Positions 10,774 to 20,739 of a stretch of DNA of 64,000 bases are shown piece after piece. Source of the DNA: Pseudomonas tremae (GTDB taxonomy: Bacteria > Pseudomonadota > Gammaproteobacteria > Pseudomonadales > Pseudomonadaceae). The notes under the pieces are model-generated. The model made no database searches, was not told the DNA's origin, and saw nothing but the letters and a program-made list of their open reading frames with translations. Both the position numbers and the translations under genes were made by a program. The DNA lies in assembly GCF_001401155.1 (NCBI RefSeq), contig NZ_LJRO01000206.1:1-64000 (forward strand). The letters are read 5' to 3'. Each line of letters begins with the position of its first letter. Position 1 is the stretch's first letter.

Positions 10774-13068
10774 TCAGAACGCAATACGCAGCCCCACGTT
10801 CGCGCCCCAGGGTTGCTCGATATGCCGACCTTTCATGTAGCCGAGATCCGCATGCAATTGCACACGCTCGGACAATGAAGCCGACACCCCGCCACCCAGC
10901 TCGGCGCGTGAGCCGTACAGGCTGTTATCGAACGTCGTGTCATTGACCTTGACTTCGTTACGGCGGGAAAACTCCTGCGCAACGGCGGCACGTACGTAAG
11001 GCTGTATCATCCCACCATCCTTGAGCGCCACCGTACGCCCCATCGACGTACCGACCTTGCCCAGTATCGACTGAGTTCGATCGCTCTTCGCCTTCATGCC
11101 GTTATCAAGGTGCAGATCCTGACCCTGCACCACCACACCGGAGACCTGCGCAAACGGCTCAAGAAAGTAGTCCTCCGCCAGCTTGATATGGCGACCGACT
11201 TCCACCCAGCCACCCACGCCGTTATTGGTGTAGTCGCCCTTGGATTTGCTCGCGTCACTCATGGCAACGTCCGCCTTGTTGCGAAAGCGGTTGAGCTTCA
11301 ATACGCCGTCTATATAGTAACCATCGTCCGACAGCCAGGTGCCGTAAGCACCCGCATAGAAACTGTCGACTTTCCCGCTCGTACCTCGGCTCATGTCCAG
11401 ACCAGACGTGCTGTAGCCGCCCAGCACACCCACCAGCAACTGTCCGCTGCCGACGTCTACGGGCGCATCGGCACCCAGCGACAGACCACTTTGCGTCTGT
11501 TTGTAATCGACGCCCTCGCTGGTCGTCGCATTGAGTCGATTGCCATAGGCGCGCATCCAGCCACCGGCCTTGCCGCTGGCACGAACCTCGCCCATGCGCG
11601 AGCGCAGGGTTGAAAGCTCGTTCATCCAGATGGCAGGTGCCGCGCTGTAAAGAGCAAGAGCGCTCTGGGTCGAGGGACTTATCTCCTTGTCTTTGCCAAC
11701 GACGAACCAGTCATTGCCCTGCTGTTCCAGCAGGTACGAATAGGCACCGAGGTCGACCCGACCGCCCAGCAGACTGAATTGCGCATCGCCGCCCTCGGTG
11801 TGCACCACCTTGAGCGGCTGCATGTCAGCCGATAACACCTCCACCCCGGTATTGCGCACCCGCAATCCAAATTGCCCGCTGGCCTGACCGTTGACGTCTA
11901 TAAGGTCACCCACCCCATTGTCCAGATCCACCCGCATGCCGAATGTGCCCGATCCGGACAGCTCGTTCAGAGACAGGGTATGGAACCCCTCCTCGCTGAA
12001 CCCGACGCTGCCACCCTGCATGGAGAGCGACTTGACCGCGTTGTCACCCTGCATCTGCCATTGAGCACCGGAGTTGATCGCAAGCGTGCTGCCATTGATG
12101 ATGTCACCGGACAATTGCGCGCCGTTCTGCAAGGTGGCGTTCAGGATGCTGGTGTCATCGGCAACGAGGTTGCCGCTGAGCACGCTGTTGTCGACGTTGA
12201 AGTTGACGGTACTATGATCAGCCACTTCTAGCAGATTGCCATTGCCGGCCAGTAGCTCGGAATGGTTTTGCACAGTGATATCGGCCTCGATGTCGAGTGC
12301 TACGCGCTGGTCGACCCTGATAGCAGCGCCGGCCAGACCTTCGACGATCGACCGATCGATCACAGTAACGGACTTGTTTCCGATAAGGAGCTTGGCTTCA
12401 GATCCATCTACAAGGTGGATTCCATTCATGTCGCCTGTTACATAACTGTCTTCCGCTATCAGTACATTCGCACCAGAAGACAAAATACCCTGACCATTTT
12501 TGCCTTGCGACGCAAACCCGTACACATCGGTATCGAAGATACTCAACGTTCCCCATATCCCGGCTGCGATACCATAGCCAGATCCCGATATGTCGCTTGA
12601 ACGAGCCGATGCCGAGGAGCCAGGATTGACGGAGTTTCTCACCCCACCAATAACGATGCCGGAACCTGTCGCGTTTCTTACTGTAGCGTTGGAAAGATTT
12701 CCCACGGAATCGTACAGCGTGATACCGCTTTCCACCACGCCAGCCTCAATATTAAGCGTAGAGCGATCTACCTTCGCGCTGTCTACTCGCCCACCGACAA
12801 TATTGAGAACGCCCTGATCGTCGACAGAGTGAGAACCGAAGGGGGTATCAGGACCGACATTAATGATTTCACCCGGCCTGCCAGTTGCCTTTGTCCCCGC
12901 TCTGTCCGGCAGCACCGTTATGACATTGTCGAGGTCAAACACTGAACCATTTTTATCGCCCGATACCTCTGCCGACGCCTGCACGTTAGCCAAAGCCCCG
13001 AATGCAATCACGGCAAGCCGAAATGCACCACCCTGCGGATTAATGACATTATTTTTTCTAAAAGACAC
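10774..13068 (-). CDS. Pertactin-like autotransporter (type Va)
   Basis: Outer-membrane autotransporter of 764 residues. The N-terminus is a long signal peptide ending near NVQASAE. Residues about 35-400 are a low-complexity beta-helix passenger rich in Gly, Ser, Asn and Val with repeated 'VEGLAGAAIRV'-like turns. The last about 270 residues are a 12-strand barrel that closes with the terminal aromatic signature (VGLRIAF). The start is GTG at 13068, backed by AGGAG 7 nt upstream; the nearby ATG at 13075 is out of frame. The passenger has no visible protease or lipase motif, so adhesion or aggregation is the plain inference. It is divergent from the Ig-like gene at 13395 and lies inside the accessory island. 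Confidence 0.9.
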   Translation of the reverse strand: MSFRKNNVINPQGGAFRLAVIAFGALANVQASAEVSGDKNGSVFDLDNVITVLPDRAGTKATGRPGEIINVGPDTPFGSHSVDDQGVLNIVGGRVDSAKVDRSTLNIEAGVVESGITLYDSVGNLSNATVRNATGSGIVIGGVRNSVNPGSSASARSSDISGSGYGIAAGIWGTLSIFDTDVYGFASQGKNGQGILSSGANVLIAEDSYVTGDMNGIHLVDGSEAKLLIGNKSVTVIDRSIVEGLAGAAIRVDQRVALDIEADITVQNHSELLAGNGNLLEVADHSTVNFNVDNSVLSGNLVADDTSILNATLQNGAQLSGDIINGSTLAINSGAQWQMQGDNAVKSLSMQGGSVGFSEEGFHTLSLNELSGSGTFGMRVDLDNGVGDLIDVNGQASGQFGLRVRNTGVEVLSADMQPLKVVHTEGGDAQFSLLGGRVDLGAYSYLLEQQGNDWFVVGKDKEISPSTQSALALYSAAPAIWMNELSTLRSRMGEVRASGKAGGWMRAYGNRLNATTSEGVDYKQTQSGLSLGADAPVDVGSGQLLVGVLGGYSTSGLDMSRGTSGKVDSFYAGAYGTWLSDDGYYIDGVLKLNRFRNKADVAMSDASKSKGDYTNNGVGGWVEVGRHIKLAEDYFLEPFAQVSGVVVQGQDLHLDNGMKAKSDRTQSILGKVGTSMGRTVALKDGGMIQPYVRAAVAQEFSRRNEVKVNDTTFDNSLYGSRAELGGGVSASLSERVQLHADLGYMKGRHIEQPWGANVGLRIAF

Positions 13069-13394
13069 CGTCCATCTCCTCGGTTATTGAGGACCGAAGG
13101 TAGCTCACTTAATTAATCAACTTTGTATCTGCTCACTACCAAAAGCGTAGGAACGCTCCCAAATTGAGATAGGAAAGTTCTTACAGCGTGACTCTATATC
13201 AAGGCCGAACCAAACTTTTCAAAAATAAAACTTACACCCCCACTTGACCACTCACGAAAAAGCCTATTACGTCCAATCGTGACTGAGAAAACAAAGATTA
13301 CTTTGCCAAGTGCTACTTACAGCACGCTCATTCAATACCACATTGTTAAAAGCAGGAATCTTCCTACAAATTGTTTTTAAAGAAGGTTATGTCC
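13069..13394. other. AT-rich divergent promoter region
   Basis: About 325 nt between the autotransporter (leftward) and the Ig-like gene at 13395 (rightward). It is strongly AT-rich and holds no gene. TAGGAA and TTCCTAC-type words occur several times (for example 13148, 13173 and 13361), and AGCG-TAGGA-ACGCT-like dyad symmetry lies near 13145-13158. Both divergent promoters must be here, but I cannot assign -10/-35 boxes with confidence. Confidence 0.5.
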
Positions 13395-15275
13395 ATGGAA
13401 TTTCGCTCGAATAGCTATCTGCCTACCCCTGTCGCGGTGCCAGGCAACAGGCACCGAAACTTGAACCTTGTATTGACGCCTCCCGATATCGCCGCCGCGT
13501 TTCATGATCAAGACACGCCAGGCCTCATACCGGTCGGTGAACTGTCTCAGCCGTTGGCGGTGGACTTGGTCGTGTGGCCAGCCGCGCGCCCTGATTACAC
13601 TTACCAACTGCTGTTTGACGGCATAGCGATTGGCCCCCGAAAGCTGATTCTGCCCTCACATGCACCAGGCGATCCGCTGCAGCTGGAAATTCCGTCCGAC
13701 CTGTTGCTGGAGGGTTTCCACAATGTCGCCTACCTCGTTGTCAACCCGATCAACCAGACAAAACAGGAATCAGACATTTTCCGGATTCAGATTGACCGGA
13801 CAGCGCCAGGCGCCCCTGAACTTGCCGCCATACAGTTTCCAGCCGAGATCCAGAACGGTCTGACTGCCGCAGAGCTCGATCAACTGGGAGGTCAGCTTGA
13901 TGTACAGATTGCTGGCTACACCGGTATGGCCAAGCACGACCGCATTCTGACACGGTGGGGAGATATCGTGGGTCCCAGCGCTGTAGTCAACGAAACCGAT
14001 ATGGGCCTGGACAAAGTCTCGGTCACTTTCACACGAGCATTTCTGCAATCTTTGGGGGAGGACGAAAAGCAGGTGTGTTATCAGGTCATAGACCGTGCGG
14101 GCAACCCTTCAATCCTGTCGAATACCGTGCCCGTAAAACTGCGACTGCAAGACTTGCCCTCCAATTATCCGGCACCTGTTATTGATCAGGCCGTCGGCGA
14201 ACTGGTCGATTATCTGGAAGCTCAGGCGGGGGTACGGGTCGACATCCCTCATTATTCGGGCGCCGCAGCGCTTGATAGTATTCAGCTGTTCTGGGGCGCC
14301 AATAACCCCTTGACCCCTGTCTCCGTGGCGCCTGGCGACGAAAACGAGGCAGTCCTTTTAACGTTGAAGTTGCCATTCGAGGCCATTGCCCAAGGGCCCC
14401 AAGGCAATACTGCGGTGCATTATGAAGTGCTGCGCAATGGCGAATTGATCGGCACTTCGCTCGACGCCCATATCGACGTTTTTACCACGCGCCCTTTCCC
14501 CGACCCACTGAACAGCCTGACGGTACAGGGAACGAGCGTACAAAACCCGAACACTCAGGACAACTTCATCGACGAAGACGATTACGAGTTGAACGGTAGA
14601 GGTGTGGTGGTCTGGAACACCGGCTTCAAGATCAATGACGACCTGAATCTGTACTGGGGTAATCAGGTAAAACCGCAGTGGTATCAAATACGGTCGAGTG
14701 ACGTTACAGCAGCAAGAAACCTGATCATTCCGATTGATAACGAACTTATGCAGTTGCAAGGCACCGGTGAAGCCATCCCGGTTTACTTTATTGCCACGCG
14801 TACAGGAAACCCGAATAGCATGACTAGCCCGACGCAGCCCGTAACAGTAAGGTCTCGAGAAGAGCAACCCGGCGGCGAGGACGGTTTGACCGGCCCCACC
14901 TTCAATCTCACTCCGAACGGAGTACTGGGGCCTAATGAAAACCCGAACGGTGCAGATGTAAAAGTTTCGCGGTATGTAAACATTGCCGAGGGCCAGAAGA
15001 TCACCTTCACGTTCAAGGGATTCGACGATTCCAACAATCCCATTGAAGCGGCCACTTACATAACGACGCGCAAGCTCGACGAAGTCGATGTTGTGGACGG
15101 CCACGTATTCACGGTCCCACAGATTAATACACTCCTTATTTGTACCGGGTTTGCGGAGGCCTCTTATACCGTCGACCCCGTGGAGGGCAGCAATCAAAGC
15201 CCAGCGAATTCCACAGTCACTCGCGTGATCGTGCACATGCTTAAACCCACCGACTTTACCTGTCTTAGCCGCTAA
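13395..15275 (+). CDS. Large hypothetical protein built of Ig-like modules (626 aa)
   Basis: ATG at 13395 lies 8 nt after AGAAGG; the ATG two codons upstream is too close to it. There is no signal peptide, lipobox or membrane segment. The protein appears to be a string of beta-sandwich modules of 90-120 residues: module 1 about 10-135 (WPAARPDYTYQLLFDGIAIG), module 2 about 140-260 (ends YQVIDRAGNPSILSNTV), module 3 about 265-370 (IQLFWGAN ... YEVLRNGELIGTS), module 4 about 375-490 (LNLYWGNQ ... YFIATRTGNPNS), then a different beta-rich domain of about 120 residues. Modules 1 and 2 are clearly homologous to the start of the next gene. Function unknown; multi-Ig proteins are often adhesins or secreted structural proteins. 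Confidence 0.8.
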   Translation: MEFRSNSYLPTPVAVPGNRHRNLNLVLTPPDIAAAFHDQDTPGLIPVGELSQPLAVDLVVWPAARPDYTYQLLFDGIAIGPRKLILPSHAPGDPLQLEIPSDLLLEGFHNVAYLVVNPINQTKQESDIFRIQIDRTAPGAPELAAIQFPAEIQNGLTAAELDQLGGQLDVQIAGYTGMAKHDRILTRWGDIVGPSAVVNETDMGLDKVSVTFTRAFLQSLGEDEKQVCYQVIDRAGNPSILSNTVPVKLRLQDLPSNYPAPVIDQAVGELVDYLEAQAGVRVDIPHYSGAAALDSIQLFWGANNPLTPVSVAPGDENEAVLLTLKLPFEAIAQGPQGNTAVHYEVLRNGELIGTSLDAHIDVFTTRPFPDPLNSLTVQGTSVQNPNTQDNFIDEDDYELNGRGVVVWNTGFKINDDLNLYWGNQVKPQWYQIRSSDVTAARNLIIPIDNELMQLQGTGEAIPVYFIATRTGNPNSMTSPTQPVTVRSREEQPGGEDGLTGPTFNLTPNGVLGPNENPNGADVKVSRYVNIAEGQKITFTFKGFDDSNNPIEAATYITTRKLDEVDVVDGHVFTVPQINTLLICTGFAEASYTVDPVEGSNQSPANSTVTRVIVHMLKPTDFTCLSR

Positions 15276-15363
15276 CCCGTTGCGGGCCCACAAAGCCCGC
15301 ATCCTGGTTCTGTACTGGAAGTCAACGTACCGAGCCCAAGACACCTAAAAGCAAGGAAAGCAC

Positions 15364-16956
15364 ATGTATCACGTATCGACTGAAAGAAAGAACAACTCGC
15401 TGCCAGCCCCCGTCATCGCAGCCGCCTTGAACGGCGGAGTATTACCCGTCGACAGTTTGAACACCCCCCTCGACGTAGGGTTGAACGTATGGCAAGGCGC
15501 ACGCCCGGGCTATACGTATCAACTTTGCTTCGACGAGATGCTTATCGGCCTCAAGAAAGAAATACTGCCGTCGCACAAGCCCGGCGACCCGCTGCATCTG
15601 GACATTCCACCCGAGCTGTTGAAGGAGGGCCGCCACTCGGTGGCTTATGCCGTCGAAAACCCGGCTAACATGGTCGTCGAATACTCTGCCGAGACAGCAG
15701 TAATCGTAGACCTTACGCCGCCTGGCGACCCACTGCTCGCCCCAATCATTTTTCCGGAACAGACGCAGGACGGCCTGACCTCCGAAGAGCTGGGAAGCCT
15801 GGGCAATGTGCTTTCAGGGACGATTGCCGGCTACAACGGCATGCAGGAGGGTGATGTTGTCCACACCTACTGGAATGACGTGCCAGGTCCAATGACCATG
15901 GTGAGCAAGGATGACGTGGGTCTGAGGCAGACAGTGGTCGACTTTGCGAGACCGTTCCTGGAGCTGATCGGCGACATTGAGGCGCCGGTTTACTACACGA
16001 TTACGGACCTCGCGGGAAATCTGTCGATGGCGTCAGAAGCTGTGAACGTGAAGCTGCAGCTCACGCACGCTACGCCCCTGCCTAACCCGACCGTAAAAGA
16101 GGCCATCGGCACCACTCTGGATCCGGCCAACGCCTTGTCCGGTGCGACAGTGGTGATCGACGCCACCGCCAATCTGCAAGCCGGCGATCAGGTGATCGTG
16201 CAGTGGCAGGGACGCAACGGCAGTGATACCAAGGAAAAGACCCTGACAGGTACAGAAGCTGGCAAAACGCTGGAAGTGCTGTTCGCCGCGGCGTTGGTTA
16301 CGGCAAACGCCGGGCAGTCGGTCGCTGTCTCTTATGTCGTCAATCGCGTCAACGGCCTGGTGCAGGTCTCAGGCACACTGGCCTTGCAGATTCTGGAAGG
16401 ACTGCCCGAACTGGTGTTCGATACTTCACCAGTGACGCTGGCAGGCAAGATCTACCTGATCCCGGGAAGGCCGGAAGTGTTGCCGAACTTCCCGGCCGAG
16501 ACCACCGTTTTGCGTCAGGCCAGCGGCGGGCTCGCGCCTTATCAATATACGTCGAGTGATCCGCTGGTGGTGAACGTGGATGACAATGGCCTGGCCTCCG
16601 TTCGAGGCAAGGGCACGGCCACGCTTACCGCAACCGATGCTTTGGGCGCGAGCAAAAGTTGCCTGGTCACCGTGACCGGCGTTATTCATTGCATCGGTGT
16701 GGGCAGCGGCAACTTCTCCCAGATGAGCAGCGCTGCCAGTAACCGGGGTGCAAGGATTCCGTCAATTCATGAACTGGTGGAGATCTACGCCCTGTACGGC
16801 AATCGCTGGCCGATGGGCAGTGGCAATTACTGGTCATCCACTGTTTCCAGCGCCGGCATCGGGGGCTGGAACTGGTACTACGTAAAAGACATGGTTTCTG
16901 GCGGAAACTTCAAGCTGAAAAGTCACAACTCCAGTCTTGGCGTCGGTATCCAATGA
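15364..16956 (+). CDS. Ig-like, Big_2 and C-type-lectin-like modular protein (530 aa)
   Basis: It follows the previous gene by 88 nt with AAGGAAAG before ATG and is probably its operon partner. Residues about 10-230 repeat modules 1 and 2 of the upstream protein (ARPGYTYQLCFDEMLIG, LPSHKPGDPL, YYTITDLAGNLSMAS), and 235-345 is a diverged third module. Residues about 350-440 form a Big_2 (bacterial Ig group 2) domain, recognisable from SSDPLVVNVDDNGLASVRGKGTATLTA. The last 90 residues, with RIPSIHELVEIYALYGNRWP and GNYWSST, look like a DUF1566/Lcl C-type-lectin-like fold. Big plus lectin-like tip recalls intimin/invasin tips, but no barrel, LysM or signal peptide is present. The binding role is inference. 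Confidence 0.82.
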   Translation: MYHVSTERKNNSLPAPVIAAALNGGVLPVDSLNTPLDVGLNVWQGARPGYTYQLCFDEMLIGLKKEILPSHKPGDPLHLDIPPELLKEGRHSVAYAVENPANMVVEYSAETAVIVDLTPPGDPLLAPIIFPEQTQDGLTSEELGSLGNVLSGTIAGYNGMQEGDVVHTYWNDVPGPMTMVSKDDVGLRQTVVDFARPFLELIGDIEAPVYYTITDLAGNLSMASEAVNVKLQLTHATPLPNPTVKEAIGTTLDPANALSGATVVIDATANLQAGDQVIVQWQGRNGSDTKEKTLTGTEAGKTLEVLFAAALVTANAGQSVAVSYVVNRVNGLVQVSGTLALQILEGLPELVFDTSPVTLAGKIYLIPGRPEVLPNFPAETTVLRQASGGLAPYQYTSSDPLVVNVDDNGLASVRGKGTATLTATDALGASKSCLVTVTGVIHCIGVGSGNFSQMSSAASNRGARIPSIHELVEIYALYGNRWPMGSGNYWSSTVSSAGIGGWNWYYVKDMVSGGNFKLKSHNSSLGVGIQ

Positions 16957-17047
16957 TCGACAACTGGTGAACCTGTAATCATCAAGCAGGGCGTTACCTG
17001 AAAAGGCAACGTCCTGCTTCTATTCATACGCTTTACAGAGTCAGGTC

Positions 17048-17506
17048 ATGCACCGCACAACATCCCCAACCAAACGCTTTTTTCGTCCCGCACCTTGTGA
17101 AGGCAGTTTTCACGTCAGCGTCAACAAGCACCCATTCCACGTGCTTTCGCTGGCAGGCCAGCTGACGCTGCGCGCAGAGCTGGAGCAGGCTCCCGAACAA
17201 TGGATATGGAAGCTGGTCGCCGATGGCAAGGTGGGCTCAACGCGAACCACCATAGGCTTGTTTCTGGACAGCGACCTGAGGCCCGGCAATCACGACCTGG
17301 TAGACCATGCCCGGATCAAAGTGATTTACAGCGAAACGCTGCACAGGCAAAACACCCTTTATCACTCGGCACACTTTCAAAGCGGTACGCTGGACCTGTT
17401 TGAGGTCAACCCCTGTACCCTTCGCCTGCGAGGACGCTTCCGTTTCAGCATGTCATCGATCAATTTAGACGTCACCAACGGCTTTTTTGACATACGCTGC
17501 CAGTGA
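17048..17506 (+). CDS. Hypothetical beta-rich protein (152 aa)
   Basis: Small soluble protein starting 91 nt after the lectin-tailed gene and reading in the same direction, so probably the last gene of that unit. There is no signal peptide. The alternation of hydrophobic residues and the ending GRFRFSMSSINLDVTNGFFDIRCQ suggest one beta-sandwich or barrel domain. I recognise no family. It ends one base before the stop of the convergent hydrolase gene. Confidence 0.65.
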   Translation: MHRTTSPTKRFFRPAPCEGSFHVSVNKHPFHVLSLAGQLTLRAELEQAPEQWIWKLVADGKVGSTRTTIGLFLDSDLRPGNHDLVDHARIKVIYSETLHRQNTLYHSAHFQSGTLDLFEVNPCTLRLRGRFRFSMSSINLDVTNGFFDIRCQ

Positions 17507-17507
17507 C

Positions 17508-18197
17508 TCAGGTACGCAAAAATCGGGCGATCACCTGCGCCGACTCGGCCAGGCATTGATCATGGCTGACACCTGCCATTTTCAATGGTTTGAGGTCGTG
17601 ATTGGCCGTCGGCAGCCAGTGCAGCCGAATGGCGCTGGACAAACTATAAACCTCCACGGTTTCGCGGTTGCCCAATGCATCGCGCTCACCCTGAACGATC
17701 AGGGCCGGAGTATTCAGTTCAGCCAGATGCGCAACGCGCGGTTTTTCAGGTTTGCCTGCGGCGTAGAACGGATAACCCAGGCACACCAGCGCATCAACCT
17801 GAAGTTCATCGGCAATCAAACTGGCCATTCGCCCTCCCATTGATTTGCCGCCCACCGCCAGACGTCCGGCAATTTTGGGCTGCACACAGCCATAAACGTC
17901 TCGCCAGCACTCCAGTAACCGGGCCTGAGGGTTCGGGGGTCGCTTGCTGCCGCCCTGGCGTCGCTGAGCCATGTAGGGGAACTCGAAACGCAAGACGCTG
18001 ATGCCTTGTGCTGCCAGTTCATCAGCCATGCGGTTCATGAAGTCGCTGTCCATCGGAGCGCCTGCGCCGTGTGCCAGCAGCAAGGTGGCAGGCTGCATAC
18101 CGTCCAACGGCTGCCCTGGCGTCCATAGCCAGCCTCTTTCACGCACCAATTGCAGCCATTGTTCGGCGGCGATACCGGGCTGTAAGCTTTTGCTCAT
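17508..18197 (-). CDS. Alpha/beta hydrolase, KANL3/Tex30 (dienelactone hydrolase-like) family
   Basis: Predicted cytosolic serine hydrolase of 229 residues. The oxyanion region is [13 protein letters not shown], the nucleophile elbow GGKSMGGR, the acid is in QGERDALG and the base in TANHDLKP, so the triad is complete. Translation from MSKSLQPG (18197) gives the family length; the extension to 18269 is not family-like. I recall a homologue at the same place near the cco genes in other Pseudomonas, so it marks the return to core genome after the accessory island. Substrate unknown. Confidence 0.85.
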   Translation of the reverse strand: MSKSLQPGIAAEQWLQLVRERGWLWTPGQPLDGMQPATLLLAHGAGAPMDSDFMNRMADELAAQGISVLRFEFPYMAQRRQGGSKRPPNPQARLLECWRDVYGCVQPKIAGRLAVGGKSMGGRMASLIADELQVDALVCLGYPFYAAGKPEKPRVAHLAELNTPALIVQGERDALGNRETVEVYSLSSAIRLHWLPTANHDLKPLKMAGVSHDQCLAESAQVIARFLRT

Positions 18198-18491
18198 GCT
18201 TGTCTCGTTTTGATAAGTACGGCGTTGGCCGATCACTATAGGCAACTGCGTCAGCAACTGCATGACCAACCGCGATTCAGATACGTAGCGCGCAAGAAGG
18301 TGCTGCGGCTTCCCACACCCCTCCTTTCAAAGCTAAACTCGCTGACACGCGTCTGCTGCAACCCTTTGACGCACGTAAACGTGCCTGTGTGTTCCTGCCC
18401 CTGCCTTTTCGGTCCGCCTGGATGCTGTTACAGCGCTGCATCGGCTGCCCGATTACGTCTCTGGTCACTATCTGAATCGTGGAAGTCTGCA

Positions 18492-19937
18492 ATGAGTACG
18501 ACAATCAGCCCGACTGCCTACAACTACACCGTGGTGCGCCAGTTCGCCATCATGGCGGTAGTCTGGGGCGTGATCGGCATGGGCCTGGGTGTGTTCATCG
18601 CCTCCCAACTGGTCTGGCCGGGACTGAACCTTGAACTCGAATGGACGACCTTCGGCCGCCTGAGACCGTTGCACACCAATCTGGTGATCTTCGCGTTCGG
18701 CGGCTGTGCGCTGTTTGCCACGTCTTATTATGTGGTGCAGCGAACCTGCCAGACGCGGCTGATTTCAGACCGGCTGGCAGCCTTTACATTCTGGGGATGG
18801 CAGGCAGTGATCATCGGCGCCATCATCACACTGCCCATGGGCTACACCACCACCAAGGAATATGCCGAACTCGAATGGCCGGTTGCGATTCTGCTGGCTG
18901 TGGTCTGGGCCGCTTATGCCGCAGTGTTCTTCGGCACCATCGTCAAACGCCGAACCCGACATATATATGTTGCCAACTGGTTTTATGGCGCGTTCATCGT
19001 CGTGACCGGCATGCTGCATGTGGTCAACCACATCTCGTTGCCGGTCAGCCTGTTCAAGTCCTATTCGGCCTATGCCGGAGCGACCGATGCCATGATCCAG
19101 TGGTGGTACGGGCACAATGCCGTGGGGTTTTTTCTAACCACTGGTTTTCTCGGCATGATGTATTACTTCGTGCCCAAGCAGGCCGAGCGTCCGGTGTACT
19201 CCTATCGCCTGTCCATCGTGCATTTCTGGGCGTTGATCACCCTGTACATCTGGGCTGGCCCTCACCACCTGCATTACACCGCGCTGCCGGACTGGGCACA
19301 GTCGCTGGGCATGGTGATGTCGATTATCCTGCTGGTGCCGAGCTGGGGCGGCATGATCAACGGCATGATGACCCTGTCAGGCGCCTGGCATAAGCTGCGC
19401 ACCGATTCGATTCTGCGTTTTCTGGTGGTCTCGCTGGCGTTCTACGGCATGTCGACCTTCGAGGGGCCGATGATGGCGATCAAGACCGTGAACTCGTTGT
19501 CGCATTACACAGACTGGACCATCGGCCACGTCCACGCAGGCGCCCTGGGCTGGGTTGCGATGATCACCATCGGCTCGCTCTATCACATGATCCCGAAGCT
19601 CTACGCCCGCCCGCAGATGCACAGCGTCGGCCTGATCAATGCGCATTTCTGGCTCGCCACCGTGGGCACCGTGCTGTACATCACCTCGATGTGGGTCAAC
19701 GGCATCACTCAAGGCCTGATGTGGCGCGCCGTGAACGACGACGGCACACTGACGTATTCCTTCGTCGAGACCCTGCAGGCCAGCCATATGGGCTACATCG
19801 TGCGGGCGATCGGCGGTGCCATCTTCACCAGCGGCATGTTGCTGATGGCCTACAACGTGCTGCGTACCGTGCGCGCATCGGACCCGCAGGCAGCTGAAGC
19901 CGCTGAGCGGATCAGCGTCGCGGGGGGCCATGCATGA
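18492..19937 (+). CDS. ccoN: cbb3-type cytochrome oxidase subunit I
   Basis: Catalytic heme-copper subunit of the high-affinity terminal oxidase, inner membrane, 481 residues with about 12 membrane segments. Heme and copper ligand regions are visible: [14 protein letters not shown] near residue 60, [23 protein letters not shown] and [11 protein letters not shown]. The ATG at 18492 begins [12 protein letters not shown]; the 94-codon extension upstream is non-coding. It overlaps ccoO by ATGA, so the operon is translationally coupled. No ANR box of good match was seen in the 294 nt upstream, which fits an oxidase that is not strictly anaerobically induced. Confidence 0.97.
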   Translation: MSTTISPTAYNYTVVRQFAIMAVVWGVIGMGLGVFIASQLVWPGLNLELEWTTFGRLRPLHTNLVIFAFGGCALFATSYYVVQRTCQTRLISDRLAAFTFWGWQAVIIGAIITLPMGYTTTKEYAELEWPVAILLAVVWAAYAAVFFGTIVKRRTRHIYVANWFYGAFIVVTGMLHVVNHISLPVSLFKSYSAYAGATDAMIQWWYGHNAVGFFLTTGFLGMMYYFVPKQAERPVYSYRLSIVHFWALITLYIWAGPHHLHYTALPDWAQSLGMVMSIILLVPSWGGMINGMMTLSGAWHKLRTDSILRFLVVSLAFYGMSTFEGPMMAIKTVNSLSHYTDWTIGHVHAGALGWVAMITIGSLYHMIPKLYARPQMHSVGLINAHFWLATVGTVLYITSMWVNGITQGLMWRAVNDDGTLTYSFVETLQASHMGYIVRAIGGAIFTSGMLLMAYNVLRTVRASDPQAAEAAERISVAGGHA

Positions 19938-20542
19938 AACATGAAGTACTCGAAAAAAACATCGGCCTGCTGGCCTTTGTCATGATCATCGCAGTGAGCA
20001 TCGGCGGGCTTACCCAGATCGTTCCGCTGTTTTTTCAGGACGTGACCCAGCAGCCCATAGAGGGCATGAAGCCACGCAGCGCGCTGGAGGTGGAAGGCCG
20101 GGATGTGTTCATTGCCAACGGTTGCGTGGGCTGCCACTCGCAGATGATCCGTCCGCTGCGCGCCGAGACAGAGCGCTACGGGCATTACTCGGTGGCGGGC
20201 GAAAGCGTGTGGGACCACCCTTTCCTGTGGGGTTCCAAACGCACGGGACCGGACCTGGCAAGAGTCGGCGGTCGCTACTCGGACGAGTGGCACCGTGCGC
20301 ACCTGAACAATCCCCGAGACCTGGTTCCCGCGTCGATCATGCCGGCGTACCCGTTTTTGAACGACAAGAAAATCGACACGACACAGACGGCGAAAAAGCT
20401 GCAGGTATTGCGTACCCTCGGTACGCCATACACAGACGCCGACATCGCCGGTGCGGCCGCCGCCGTACAGGGCAAGACCGAAATGGACGCGCTGGTGGCC
20501 TATCTGCAAGGCCTCGGCACGCTCATCAAGAGCAAGCGGTGA
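19934..20542 (+). CDS. ccoO: cbb3-type oxidase monoheme subunit CcoO
   Basis: Membrane-anchored cytochrome c subunit, 202 residues. One N-terminal membrane helix (about 9-32) is followed by a periplasmic domain with a single CVGCH heme site and the conserved [15 protein letters not shown] stretch. The axial methionine lies in [10 protein letters not shown]. It starts inside the last codons of ccoN. Confidence 0.97.
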   Translation: MKHEVLEKNIGLLAFVMIIAVSIGGLTQIVPLFFQDVTQQPIEGMKPRSALEVEGRDVFIANGCVGCHSQMIRPLRAETERYGHYSVAGESVWDHPFLWGSKRTGPDLARVGGRYSDEWHRAHLNNPRDLVPASIMPAYPFLNDKKIDTTQTAKKLQVLRTLGTPYTDADIAGAAAAVQGKTEMDALVAYLQGLGTLIKSKR

Positions 20543-20547
20543 TCACG

Positions 20548-20739
20548 ATGGACATCGGAATGATTCGAGGCCTCGGTACGCTGGTGGTGATGGTCGCCTT
20601 CATCGGCCTGATGCTGTGGGTGTTCAGCCCTGCTCGCAAGGCTGAATTCGATGACGCCACCCTGCTGCCTTTCGCCGACGACCCCGACGCCATCCGCAAA
20701 GTCGAGCACACCGCGACAGACAAGGAAGACAGGCCATGA
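20548..20739 (+). CDS. ccoQ: cbb3-type oxidase small subunit CcoQ
   Basis: Single-span membrane protein of 63 residues (helix about 9-27, ending [15 protein letters not shown]) that stabilises the cbb3 complex. It starts at ATG 20548; an in-frame GTG at 20539 overlapping the ccoO stop is an alternative. Its TGA overlaps the ATG of ccoP. Confidence 0.9.
   Translation: MDIGMIRGLGTLVVMVAFIGLMLWVFSPARKAEFDDATLLPFADDPDAIRKVEHTATDKEDRP

Noticed and set aside
9885..13186. TGTAAG (9885) and CTTACA (13181) as GacA boxes with an rsmX-type RNA
   Set aside because: Only half-sites match TGTAAG-N6-CTTACA and no GGA-rich small RNA follows.
18371..18384. Palindrome GCACGTAAACGTGC before ccoN as a regulatory site
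   Set aside because: Symmetric, but it resembles no ANR or other known site and is more than 100 nt from ccoN; chance cannot be excluded.
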